Below, in pieces: positions 36,566-44,090 of a DNA stretch of 44,090 bases. The stretch is taken from the IMG/VR virus record IMGVR_UViG_3300044491_002247, positions 1 through 44,090 of that record. One strand, written 5' to 3'. Source of the DNA: a virus. The notes beneath the pieces were generated by a model. The model searched no databases and had not been told where the DNA came from. It saw only the letters and a list, made by a program, of their open reading frames with translations. A program made the translations under genes and the position numbers. The stretch's first letter is position 1; the number at the start of each line of letters is the position of its first letter.

Positions 36566-36916
36566 ATGCAAGAGGAATTCCAAAAAGCATTGGATTTTTC
36601 TAACTATAGAAAAACATTTGCTATTCAGAGAAAAACCCTTAAAGAAAAAATTGAAGCCAAATTAACCTACGGCCATAACGGAGGTGTCTTCAAGATTGAT
36701 AGAACACTTCTTAACTTTGTGGAAATGTTAATCTACAAAGACAGATCTGAAGATGTTGTGGTTTTGGATGCAAATGAAAATCCAATCCTTATAAAAAATT
36801 TGGTAGAGTTCAGAGAAGAAATATTTGACAGATACTTTACAGCAACTAATGAGTATTTTGAAGAATATCAAAAAATTAAAAAAGCGAGATCAGTAGAATC
36901 TCTATTGGAAGTATAA
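36566..36916 (+). CDS. Small conserved phage protein at the head of the cassette
   Basis: 116 residues, function unknown. I recall similar short proteins (FANYR-like start, NGGTFKI-like middle, KYFEATNEY-like end) in marine T4-like phages; here the matching parts are LDFSNYRKTF (9-18), HNGGVFKIDRTLLNFVEMLI (37-56) and DRYFTATNEYFEEYQKIKKA (88-107). It appears helical with one central hairpin (DVVVLDANENPILI) and a C-terminal coiled-coil-like helix. No enzymatic motif. It has a near-perfect Shine-Dalgarno and a late box, so it is probably made in quantity. Confidence 0.6.
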   Translation: MQEEFQKALDFSNYRKTFAIQRKTLKEKIEAKLTYGHNGGVFKIDRTLLNFVEMLIYKDRSEDVVVLDANENPILIKNLVEFREEIFDRYFTATNEYFEEYQKIKKARSVESLLEV

Positions 36917-36919
36917 CAA

Positions 36920-37777
36920 ATGAATAAGGGTGTAATCCTATTTGCTCACAACAATAGGCAGATTGATTATGCCTTGATGAGCCTCCTAACAGCAAAATTA
37001 GCAAAGAAACATTTAGAAGTTCCTGTGAGTTTAATAACTGATCCTTCAACGATTGATTGGATGAAGGAATCGGATATTCTTAAAAAAGCAACTGAAACCT
37101 TTGAACAGATAATAATTACCCAGCGTCCGGAAGATGGCAATATGAGAAATTTTGCCGACGGTAAGAATATTAATCCTGCACCATTTAGTAACGGTAATAG
37201 ATTTTCTGCTTATGATCTTACTCCGTATGATAGAACGCTATTGATCGATACGGATTATCTAATATTGTCTAAAAATCTAAACGAGTATTGGGATGTTGAT
37301 AGCGACTTATTAATGTCTCCTAAGTACAATGATATCATAGGCAAGGAAAGAATAGGATACTTAGATTCACACATATCGGAAACCGGAGTCGAAATGTATT
37401 GGGCAACAACGGTAATGTTTACAAAAAATGAATATACCAAGATGTTTTTTGACCTAGTGGAATACATTAAAACAGAATATAAAATGTTTGCAGATGTTTT
37501 TAGATTTGATCCTAGAGTTTATAGAAATGACATATCCTTTAGCATCGCTAAACACATTCTCAACGGTTATCAAAAAGTAAACGAATACAACCTTCCTGAT
37601 GTGTTTTCAACAACAGACAAGGATATTTTACACAGCATATCTGAAAATAAATTACAATTTTTAGTTTCTGACAAGGATAATTTTATCGCTGCTTCAGTTA
37701 ACAACAAAGATGTGCATGTCATGAATAAGTTTAGCATAGTTCGCAATTACGAAAAGTTAATGGAGTTAGCAGAATGA
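36920..37777 (+). CDS. Glycosyltransferase, GT8-like, first of two
   Basis: 285 residues. Predicted GT-A-fold sugar transferase: an N-terminal Rossmann-like half begins GVILFAHNNRQIDYALMSLL, and the nucleotide-sugar/metal motif is DTD at 110-112 within DRTLLIDTDYLILS. The later WATTVMFTKNEYTKMFFDLV and DPRVYRNDISFSIAKHIL segments match the acceptor-side layout of GT8-like enzymes. Donor and acceptor are not predictable. It shares overall layout with the next gene (TPYDRTLLIDTDYLILSKNL against SPWDQTICLDADMLFLRDYS), so the two are probably diverged copies. Its stop overlaps the next start (ATGA), giving translational coupling. Confidence 0.72.
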   Translation: MNKGVILFAHNNRQIDYALMSLLTAKLAKKHLEVPVSLITDPSTIDWMKESDILKKATETFEQIIITQRPEDGNMRNFADGKNINPAPFSNGNRFSAYDLTPYDRTLLIDTDYLILSKNLNEYWDVDSDLLMSPKYNDIIGKERIGYLDSHISETGVEMYWATTVMFTKNEYTKMFFDLVEYIKTEYKMFADVFRFDPRVYRNDISFSIAKHILNGYQKVNEYNLPDVFSTTDKDILHSISENKLQFLVSDKDNFIAASVNNKDVHVMNKFSIVRNYEKLMELAE

Positions 37778-38616
37778 CATTTGGATATCTATTAGTTGTG
37801 TCGGAAAAGGATGATACCAATTATGCAAGGCTCGCATATGCTCTTGCTCTGAGCATTAAGAATACACAAAAAGAAGGATACGACAAGGTAGCACTAGTAA
37901 TTAATGATAAGAAAAGGCTAGAAGGATTTACTTCAACGTGGGTATTTGACGAAATTATCGAATGGGATGGAGCAGAATTTTGGGACGGTAGATCTCATAT
38001 GGATTTATTAAGTCCTTGGGATCAAACAATATGCCTTGATGCCGATATGCTGTTCCTTAGAGACTACAGTCACTGGGCTGAATATTTTATTAAGAATAGC
38101 GAATTATATGTTGCCAACAAATCCTATACCTATCGAGGAGAAGTCGTAACTGATGATTATTACAGAAAAACTTTTTTAGCGAACGAATTGCCTAATTTAT
38201 ATTCCTTTTACACATTCTTTGTTAAGGACAGCCAGTTGGCTAAAGAATTTTTTAACTTGCAAAGAGAAATTATTAAAAATCCTAAGGAGTTTAGTAATCT
38301 ATTCCTAAACAATTATAAACCCAAGATTGTAGGAACCGACGAAGCATTTGCGTTAGCAGCCAAGATACTAGACATATCAGATCAGATTTCATATGATTTA
38401 GAATTTCCTAGAGTCGTACACATGAAAGGCATGATACAAAAGTGGCCTTACCCTGCGGATAGTTGTTATGATCACATTGGATTTTATTTTAATAGACAGG
38501 GTAAATTAAAACTAGGAAACTTTGAACAAACTGATATTGTCCACTACGTAGATAAGGACAAGATCACTCTAGAAACAATAAACATATTGGAGGAAATAGC
38601 ATGGAAGAAAAACTAA
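37774..38616 (+). CDS. Glycosyltransferase, GT8-like, second of two
   Basis: 280 residues. The DxD-type motif is DAD at 89-91 in QTICLDADMLFLRD. The N-terminus (TFGYLLVVSEKDDTNYARLA) resembles GT8-like proteins that act on stored or surface sugars. GTDEAFALAAKILDISDQ (about 189-206) and FPRVVHMKG (about 212) sit where these enzymes carry acceptor and metal-binding residues. Substrates are unknown. It overlaps the preceding gene by four bases and the following one by sixteen. Confidence 0.7.
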   Translation: MTFGYLLVVSEKDDTNYARLAYALALSIKNTQKEGYDKVALVINDKKRLEGFTSTWVFDEIIEWDGAEFWDGRSHMDLLSPWDQTICLDADMLFLRDYSHWAEYFIKNSELYVANKSYTYRGEVVTDDYYRKTFLANELPNLYSFYTFFVKDSQLAKEFFNLQREIIKNPKEFSNLFLNNYKPKIVGTDEAFALAAKILDISDQISYDLEFPRVVHMKGMIQKWPYPADSCYDHIGFYFNRQGKLKLGNFEQTDIVHYVDKDKITLETINILEEIAWKKN

Positions 38617-39245
38617 AACTTCCGGATTTTGACGAGTGGATCAAGAACTACAAACCGGAGCCGGTAGTTTATTGTGCTGCTTTTGATCCAGAATCAGGAA
38701 AGGTATTAGCAGTAGGTCCTAATCACGCCGTTAATGAAAAACAATATAGCAATGTAATAGAATTAGATTCTGACGTTGCTGAAAAAATTATATCTGGTGA
38801 TATAAGGATGAGCAAGTGTTTTGTTGATCCACACGAAGGAAAACTAGAAATAGTAGAAGTAAAAGACCTATTTAAGATTGACGATATGTTGCACAGAATT
38901 ATTGTTAAGGAATGGTCAGACATTAAGAAGCCTGATATTCACTTGACACACTACGCTGATGGTAATACACTAATGATACAATTATCAGAAGAATATGGTG
39001 GAACATATAAGCAAGATGAGGAACACCAGCCAGTGGCAAAAAGAAAAATGTTTTGGGATGGTGATACGGTATTAGACTTTACTATAACTGATTACAATGA
39101 TCCTAATGTTATTGCTGATAACTTTAGCATTAAAATTAACGAATTAGTTGGAAACAAAGTTATTAAGTCCGAACTAAACATTCCAACATATTTTAGTGTA
39201 TACACTAGAAGACTATTTAAAAATTACATGATTGAGGAAAAATGA
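38601..39245 (+). CDS. Hypothetical protein within the glycosyltransferase cassette
   Basis: 214 residues, not assigned. The N-terminal part (about 20-100) looks like a small alpha/beta unit (PVVYCAAFDPESGKVLAVGP, then SNVIELDSDVAEKIISGDIR). The C-terminal part (about 110-205) is mostly beta with DIHLTHYADGNTLMIQLSEE and TVLDFTITDYNDPNVIADNF, and could be a carbohydrate-binding or scaffold-like domain, though no signature supports that. The start has GGAGGA at 38589-38594 and lies inside the end of the preceding gene. Coupling on both sides ties it to the enzymes around it. Confidence 0.6.
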   Translation: MEEKLKLPDFDEWIKNYKPEPVVYCAAFDPESGKVLAVGPNHAVNEKQYSNVIELDSDVAEKIISGDIRMSKCFVDPHEGKLEIVEVKDLFKIDDMLHRIIVKEWSDIKKPDIHLTHYADGNTLMIQLSEEYGGTYKQDEEHQPVAKRKMFWDGDTVLDFTITDYNDPNVIADNFSIKINELVGNKVIKSELNIPTYFSVYTRRLFKNYMIEEK

Positions 39246-40147
39246 AAAAAGTAGTTGAGTTTGATGTTTTCTTTTTGAGTTACGATGAGCCTAATGCAGA
39301 TTTACATTACGCTGATCTATGTAACAAAGTGCCTTGGGCCAAAAGAATACACGGTGTAAAGGGTTCTGACCACGCACACAAGGCAGCAGCAGAACAATCA
39401 GAAACTGATTGGGTTTTAACCGTTGATGCTGACAACATTGTATATCCAGAATTCTTTGACATAGAAATAGACATGGACAATCCGGACATTCGTGCATACA
39501 GTTGGTGTGGTCGCAACAATGTTAATGGCCTGCGCTATGGTAATGGCGGATTAAAACTGTGGAACAGAGATCATGTGCTTAATATGAAAACGCATGAAAA
39601 CGCAGACAGTGAAAGAGCTCAGGTTGATTTTTGTTGGGAAGATGGTTATAGAAATTTTCCTAAAACATTTAGTGACACGGTAATTAATGCAACACCCTTT
39701 ATGGCATGGCGTGCTGGATTTCGCGAAGGTGTAAAAATGACACTGGATGGCGGATTAAAGGTTCCTTCACAAGAAATTGAAAAACGTGTTTGGTGGCACA
39801 ATATGCACAGGCTAAGAATGTGGAGCACAGTTGGAAGCCATGTTGAAAATGGTTTGTTTGCCGTATATGGAGCAAGGCTAGGAACATATCTTACAAACTG
39901 TACGGATTGGGATCATGTTCAGGTTAGAGATTTTGAATCGTTACGTGAATTGTATAATGAACAGTGCAAGGATTATGAGGACGGCTTTGGACTTGAACAA
40001 GAAGTTAAAAGATTAGGAAGTGAATTAAGACATGAACTAGGATTTAACTATCCCAACCTGGATCCGTCAATGAGCAAGTATGTTATGGATCTATACGAAG
40101 AATCAATTAATTTAGGAAAAACATACTTCAGTCAAACTTATGTATGA
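39242..40147 (+). CDS. Glycosyltransferase-like protein with DAD motif
   Basis: 301 residues. Shows a GT-A-type core: FDVFFLSYDEPNADLHYADL at the N-terminus, KGSDHAHKAAAEQSETDW, then VDADN with D62 and D64, the expected nucleotide-sugar/metal site. GLRYGNGGLKLWNRDHVLNM (about 96-115) has a close counterpart in the next gene (DLEYGYGGVKLFPREATLNM), showing that they are paralogs. The C-terminal part is helical and acidic. I know similar proteins from marine phages but no demonstrated substrate. Arg codons switch from almost all AGA to a mix with CGT/CGC. Starts by ATGA overlap after the hypothetical gene. Confidence 0.65.
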   Translation: MKKVVEFDVFFLSYDEPNADLHYADLCNKVPWAKRIHGVKGSDHAHKAAAEQSETDWVLTVDADNIVYPEFFDIEIDMDNPDIRAYSWCGRNNVNGLRYGNGGLKLWNRDHVLNMKTHENADSERAQVDFCWEDGYRNFPKTFSDTVINATPFMAWRAGFREGVKMTLDGGLKVPSQEIEKRVWWHNMHRLRMWSTVGSHVENGLFAVYGARLGTYLTNCTDWDHVQVRDFESLRELYNEQCKDYEDGFGLEQEVKRLGSELRHELGFNYPNLDPSMSKYVMDLYEESINLGKTYFSQTYV

Positions 40148-41195
40148 TATATTTTTTGTCAGCAAGGAAAAAATTAATAATGATGCTTGGACGAGGTTCA
40201 AGCAATCAGTACCTCATGCACAAAAAATAGAAAATTGTGATACCTTTGAAAAGGTAGCAAACAAGTCTCTAACAAAACACTTCTGGGTAGTATGGGATAA
40301 CATCACAGTCAATCCTAATTTTGAATTTGATTATAGAATACCCGAGTGGGATGAAAAATATATTCACGTGTTTCGAAATGGTGCATACCATGATGGTATC
40401 TGCATATTTCCTAAACGTTCTAAGATACTCCAGAGGGAGTGGGACTATCGATTCTTTACCAACAAGAAAGAAATGGACACAACAGCAAGCCAGCCCATTC
40501 CATACGATGTTGCTTTCATATCATATCATGAGGAGCATGCGGAAGAGAATTTTAATAAGTTATTAAAGAAAGCACCGCATGCACAATGGACACGTGATGT
40601 CAAGGGCATACACCAAGCACACATAGAAGCAGCAAGGCGTGCAACCACGGACATGTTTTACATAGTTGATGCTGATGCTGACGTGTTGGAAGATTTTCAA
40701 TTTGACATGCAGATTCCCTACTATGATTTTAATGCGAGAAAGAGCGTGTATGTTTGGCGCAGCAGGAATCCAATCACTGATTTGGAATATGGCTATGGTG
40801 GTGTTAAACTGTTTCCCAGAGAAGCAACGCTTAACATGGACACGGATACTCCGGACATGACCACTAGCCTTTCTGACAGTTTCCGTGCAATGGAACAAGT
40901 AAGTAACATAACAGCATTTAACACGGATGCATTCTCTACCTGGAAGAGCGCATTTAGAGAATGCTGTAAGTTGGCAAGTAGAACCATAAGGGGACAAAAT
41001 GATGATGAAACGGATCAAAGACTTAGCAAGTGGTGTTCGGACTATGGACGCGACAGACCTTTTGGCGACTATGCAATCAATGGTGCCCGTGCTGGCAGGG
41101 TTTATGGTGTGGCTAATAGTGCTGATCCTGATGCTCTTCGGTTGATAAATGATTTTGATTGGTTAAAGGAACAGTTTGATGCAGGACAAAGATAG
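40140..41195 (+). CDS. Glycosyltransferase-like protein with an internal duplication (degenerate plus intact half)
   Basis: 351 residues in two related halves. Residues ~1-108 begin YDIFFVSKE and contain SVPHAQKIE and HFWVVWDNITV (W52-D53-N54). Residues ~121-345 repeat the pattern with YDVAFISYHEE, KAPHAQWTR, and MFYIVDADADVLEDF (D177, D179, D181). The first half therefore lacks the metal-binding acidic pair and is shortened, while the second half looks complete and is paralogous to the preceding gene (shared GYGGVKLFPREATLNM block, NGARAG near the end). A regulatory or substrate-binding pseudo-domain next to an active domain is the likely reading. Overlaps the preceding gene by eight bases and the next by seventeen. 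Confidence 0.66.
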   Translation: MYDIFFVSKEKINNDAWTRFKQSVPHAQKIENCDTFEKVANKSLTKHFWVVWDNITVNPNFEFDYRIPEWDEKYIHVFRNGAYHDGICIFPKRSKILQREWDYRFFTNKKEMDTTASQPIPYDVAFISYHEEHAEENFNKLLKKAPHAQWTRDVKGIHQAHIEAARRATTDMFYIVDADADVLEDFQFDMQIPYYDFNARKSVYVWRSRNPITDLEYGYGGVKLFPREATLNMDTDTPDMTTSLSDSFRAMEQVSNITAFNTDAFSTWKSAFRECCKLASRTIRGQNDDETDQRLSKWCSDYGRDRPFGDYAINGARAGRVYGVANSADPDALRLINDFDWLKEQFDAGQR

Positions 41196-42543
41196 AATAG
41201 AAAAATTCATACCCATTATGGAGGAGATATCTCCTACATTCTGCTTGGCCAAATGGCACCACACGACCATCTATTTACAAACAGGTGAAACACACAGTTG
41301 TTATCATCCTGCACCGCACGCAATACCAATACCAGGACTTGAGGAGAATCCAAGTCAACTGCACAATACTCCGCAGAAAAAAGCAGAGCGCAAGGAAATG
41401 CTTGAAGGCAAGAAGCCAAGCGGATGCCAATACTGCTGGAACATTGAATGCATGGGCAAGGATTACATAAGTGATAGGAAGGAAAGAAATGCAAGTATCT
41501 ATACTGAAGAAAGATTTGCTGCAATTAAGGCAGACCCTTTGGCTGATGTTAATCCGCAGTATGTAGAAATATCATTTGGTAATGAGTGTAACTTCAAGTG
41601 CGGCTACTGCCATCCTAAGCACAGTTCAGCATACCACAAGGAAATACGTGACCACGGTCCATACACGATGGTCAAGAATCATCGCAATGACATTGATTGG
41701 TTCAAGGTATATGAGGAAGAGGATAATCCATACGTTAAGGCATTCTGGAAGTGGTGGCCCGAACTGCGCAAGACTCTTACGATATTGAGAATAACGGGCG
41801 GCGAGCCTCTGCTACAGCAGAGCACGTGGCGCATGTTTGAAGAACTTGAAAAGAACCCAATGCCAAATCTTGAACTAAACATTAATTCAAACTTTGGTGT
41901 AAAGCCCTTACTGATAGAACGCTTTGCGGACAAGGTTAATAACCTAGTAGAAAAAGGTTGTATCAAGGAGTTTAAGGTATTCACTAGCATGGATACTTGG
42001 GGTCCACAGGCCGAATACATTAGAACTGGATTGGATTTAGAATTGTGGGAACGCAATCTTGACACATACATGACCAAGACTAATATGCCGTTAACATTCA
42101 TGATTACGTTTAATATTCTAACTGTAACAAACTTTAACAAACTGCTTAAAAAGATTCTTGAATGGCGTGTAAAATATAATATTGACGATCAAACTAAGTG
42201 GCAACGTATAAGATTTGATACTCCGTATTTAAAGGAACCTTTACAGTACGATATGAACATACTGCCCAAGGACGAGTTTATACCTTATATGGAATCGCAT
42301 CTACAGTTTATTAAGAACAATTTAGATGATTTTAACAAACACAAGTTTTCAGAACTAGAATATGAAAAGTTTCGACGTGTGGTTGATTACATGGCATCAA
42401 CTGATTATACTGTTGAAAAATTAACGGAAGGTAGAAAAGATTTTTATAATTGGTTTACAGAATATGATCGAAGAAGAGATCTTGACTTTGTTAAGACCTT
42501 TCCTGAATTAGAGAACTTTTATTATGACTGCCGAACCGTCTAA
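41179..42543 (+). CDS. Radical SAM protein with N-terminal cysteine cluster (first of two)
   Basis: 454 residues from ATG 41179; the TTG three bases upstream is less likely, and AAAGGA at 41165-41170 fits the ATG. The radical SAM cluster motif is CNFKCGYC (C137, C141, C144), followed by the SAM-binding ITGGEPLL. N-terminal cysteines C22, C41, C83, C86 and C91 (FCLAKW, SCYHP, GCQYCW, ECMG) could hold an auxiliary iron-sulfur cluster, in the layout of radical SAM proteins with an N-terminal twitch-like domain. INSNFG and FTSMDTWGPQAEYIRTG complete the barrel and match the next gene. The reaction is unknown; relatives modify peptides, sugars or cofactors. It carries many CGC/CGT Arg codons. Confidence 0.8.
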   Translation: MQDKDRIEKFIPIMEEISPTFCLAKWHHTTIYLQTGETHSCYHPAPHAIPIPGLEENPSQLHNTPQKKAERKEMLEGKKPSGCQYCWNIECMGKDYISDRKERNASIYTEERFAAIKADPLADVNPQYVEISFGNECNFKCGYCHPKHSSAYHKEIRDHGPYTMVKNHRNDIDWFKVYEEEDNPYVKAFWKWWPELRKTLTILRITGGEPLLQQSTWRMFEELEKNPMPNLELNINSNFGVKPLLIERFADKVNNLVEKGCIKEFKVFTSMDTWGPQAEYIRTGLDLELWERNLDTYMTKTNMPLTFMITFNILTVTNFNKLLKKILEWRVKYNIDDQTKWQRIRFDTPYLKEPLQYDMNILPKDEFIPYMESHLQFIKNNLDDFNKHKFSELEYEKFRRVVDYMASTDYTVEKLTEGRKDFYNWFTEYDRRRDLDFVKTFPELENFYYDCRTV

Positions 42544-43708
42544 AACATTTTGTATATTGCCCTGGATACACATATATGCCAACCCAGATGGTAATGTATT
42601 GCCTTGTTGTATAGGAGATTGGAATAAACCTCTAGGAAACATACAGAATAATACTCTTGATCAAGTCTTTAATAACAATAAATTTAAAAAGATGAGACAG
42701 AACATGCTGCAAGGAAAGCAATGTGCAGAGTGTTCCGTTTGTTACAGAGATGAAGCAACCGGTAATTCTAGTTTTAGAATACATTCTAACGAACAGTTTT
42801 CAAAATATATCCCCCAAGCATTAGAAACTAATCCAGATGGTTCACTAAAAGATTTTAAATTAAGATACTTGGATATAAGATGGAGTAATATATGCAATTT
42901 TAGTTGCAGGTCCTGTAGTAGCACATATTCATCTAGTTGGGCAAAGGAAGATGGCAAGAAAAATGTTTACATATTTGCCGGAGGAAACTCCAACGATGAA
43001 TTGTATAATCAATTTGAACCTCATTTTGATACAATAGAAGAATTTTATTTTGCAGGCGGAGAACCGTTATTAACTGATAAGCACTACGACATATTGGAAT
43101 ATCTTATTGAACACAATAAAACAGACGTTAAGTTAAGATACAATTCTAATCTATCAGTATTAAGATACAAGGACAAGAACATATTAGAATTGTGGAACAA
43201 GTTTAATAATGTTTATGTCGGAGCGAGCCTGGATAGTTGGGGCAAGCGTGCTGAGTATATTAGGCACGGAACAAAATGGAATCTAATAGAGGATAACATC
43301 AATAGAATTAGAAAAGAAACACCGCATGTTAATCTTCAAACAAATACAGTTGTGTCAATATTTAATATACACACTCTTCCTGAATTTATAAACTATTTGA
43401 TTGATAACAATCTAGTTGACATTAATAATTACAAACCTCATTTTTATAATATACAGAATCCAGATTTTTATAGTTTTAATATCTTAACTAACGACTTTAA
43501 AGAAAAAACTCTAACAAAATTAAAAGAGTTTATGAATAATTCTTCGGATAATATAAAGTATGCTGTACAGGGTGTAATAAATGAACTTGAATCTTCGAAA
43601 TATACACCTGAATTAAAAAGCAAATTAGTTATTAAGACAGAATACTATGACATGCTAAGGAATGAAAACGTGTTAGAAACATTTCCAGAAATAACGGAGT
43701 TGTTTTAA
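42524..43708 (+). CDS. Radical SAM protein with N-terminal twitch domain (second of two)
   Basis: 394 residues. The N-terminal twitch/SPASM-like domain (about 8-75) has FCILPWIHIYANPDGNVLPC (C10, C28, C29), an NNTLDQVFNN linker and CAECSVC (C67, C70, C73), suited to an auxiliary iron-sulfur cluster. The radical SAM motif is CNFSCRSC (C124, C128, C131), with FAGGEPLL as the SAM-binding GGEP and SLDSWGKRAEYIRHG further along, paralogous to the previous gene. This architecture matches the N-terminal-twitch radical SAM family found in phages and environmental bacteria, whose substrates are mostly unknown. It overlaps the preceding gene by twenty bases, and its TAA shares one base with the next ATG. 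Confidence 0.84.
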   Translation: MTAEPSKTFCILPWIHIYANPDGNVLPCCIGDWNKPLGNIQNNTLDQVFNNNKFKKMRQNMLQGKQCAECSVCYRDEATGNSSFRIHSNEQFSKYIPQALETNPDGSLKDFKLRYLDIRWSNICNFSCRSCSSTYSSSWAKEDGKKNVYIFAGGNSNDELYNQFEPHFDTIEEFYFAGGEPLLTDKHYDILEYLIEHNKTDVKLRYNSNLSVLRYKDKNILELWNKFNNVYVGASLDSWGKRAEYIRHGTKWNLIEDNINRIRKETPHVNLQTNTVVSIFNIHTLPEFINYLIDNNLVDINNYKPHFYNIQNPDFYSFNILTNDFKEKTLTKLKEFMNNSSDNIKYAVQGVINELESSKYTPELKSKLVIKTEYYDMLRNENVLETFPEITELF

Positions 43709-44090
43709 TGAAAGCATATTTTGATAACCTTAATCTAAATGAGTCTAATTGTAGACATTTAGAATCCACAAAGGAAACAGATAATTGGTATGTTGCTCCA
43801 GGTTCGATGATTAAGAAGAACTTATCAGCATTACAAATAGAAATGGATACCCTAGATAATCTTACAGATCCAGGTTGGTACTATGTTGATGTTAGGAATG
43901 ATCCTAACTGGTGGTCAGGAGCAATCGATCCGACAGGTGCTGTAGGAGTAGTACCCACTAAGCACGTTATAGAATGCTTGCCTAATAATGTTCTAAATCT
44001 AGTAAGAGAAAAGAAACTAAGATTAGTAATTGCTGCTGACAGAGAAGGTGGTCCAATGGTATGTGAGCATTACGATGCCTTTAGAGAGAC
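43708..44090 (+). CDS. Partial conserved phage protein cut by the right edge
   Basis: The frame is open from ATG 43708 to the window end: 127 codons plus two bases. The start codon overlaps the preceding stop (TAATG), so it is translationally coupled to the radical SAM gene. Visible sequence includes DNWYVAPGSMIKKNL (about 25-40), DPGWYYVDVRNDPNWWSG (about 55-72) and LRLVIAADREGGPMVCEHYD (about 103-122), a Rossmann-like strand-turn. I associate this pattern with a family that travels with N-twitch radical SAM genes in marine phages. No function can be named. Confidence 0.7.
   Translation, partial: MKAYFDNLNLNESNCRHLESTKETDNWYVAPGSMIKKNLSALQIEMDTLDNLTDPGWYYVDVRNDPNWWSGAIDPTGAVGVVPTKHVIECLPNNVLNLVREKKLRLVIAADREGGPMVCEHYDAFRE

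Noticed and set aside
41176-41178. TTG start for the first radical SAM gene
   Set aside because: An ATG follows at once and has better spacing to AAAGGA.
1-44090. tRNA genes, CRISPR arrays, insertion sequences, integrase or attachment sites
   Set aside because: No cloverleaf-like or regularly spaced repeat was seen, gaps are too short, and no transposase or recombinase motif occurs in any gene.
1-44090. Assigning the host as Prochlorococcus, Synechococcus or Pelagibacter
   Set aside because: No host-marker metabolic gene lies in the window; AT-rich composition fits several of these hosts.

Overview
The window is a densely packed, AT-rich piece of a T4-like tailed phage (contractile-tail myovirus). 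It most resembles the marine T4-like phages of picocyanobacteria and Pelagibacter. The evidence is a T4-type late sigma factor (gp55), a baseplate block in T4-like order (tube cap, gp53, hub, gp5, gp25, gp6, giant gp7-position protein), fibre genes built from modules typical of marine T4-like phages, and T4-like late-promoter boxes (consensus near CGATAAATAC). Host group cannot be fixed here: no photosynthesis or other host-marker gene is present. No tRNA, IS, integrase or CRISPR array was seen, and no gap without a gene exceeds about 85 bases.

Layout. (1) 1-901, minus strand: the first codons of a gene running off the left edge, then gp55. (2) 902-985: divergent regulatory gap. (3) 986-24622, plus strand: baseplate block ending in one 13.9-kb gene for a 4647-residue structural protein that carries carbohydrate-binding-like modules and an FG-GAP-type propeller. 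(4) 24651-36506: fibre/adhesin region with a small connector-like protein, four fibre proteins sharing one N-terminal module, a tandem pair of paralogous structural proteins, and an inserted trio of small genes including a 2-oxoglutarate/Fe(II) oxygenase. (5) 36566 to the right edge: a translationally coupled late cassette with a small conserved protein, two GT8-like glycosyltransferases, a hypothetical protein, two DAD-type glycosyltransferase-like proteins (one internally duplicated), two radical SAM proteins with N-terminal cysteine clusters, and a truncated gene at the edge.

How it may fit together. gp55 would direct host RNA polymerase to the GATAAATA boxes upstream of tail and fibre genes. 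The glycosyltransferase/radical SAM cassette has such a box and a near-perfect Shine-Dalgarno at its head, so it is predicted to be expressed late with the fibres. That timing suggests virion (fibre) modification, or synthesis of a surface sugar, rather than early host takeover. This cassette and the giant adhesin-like baseplate protein are the best candidates for undescribed biology.
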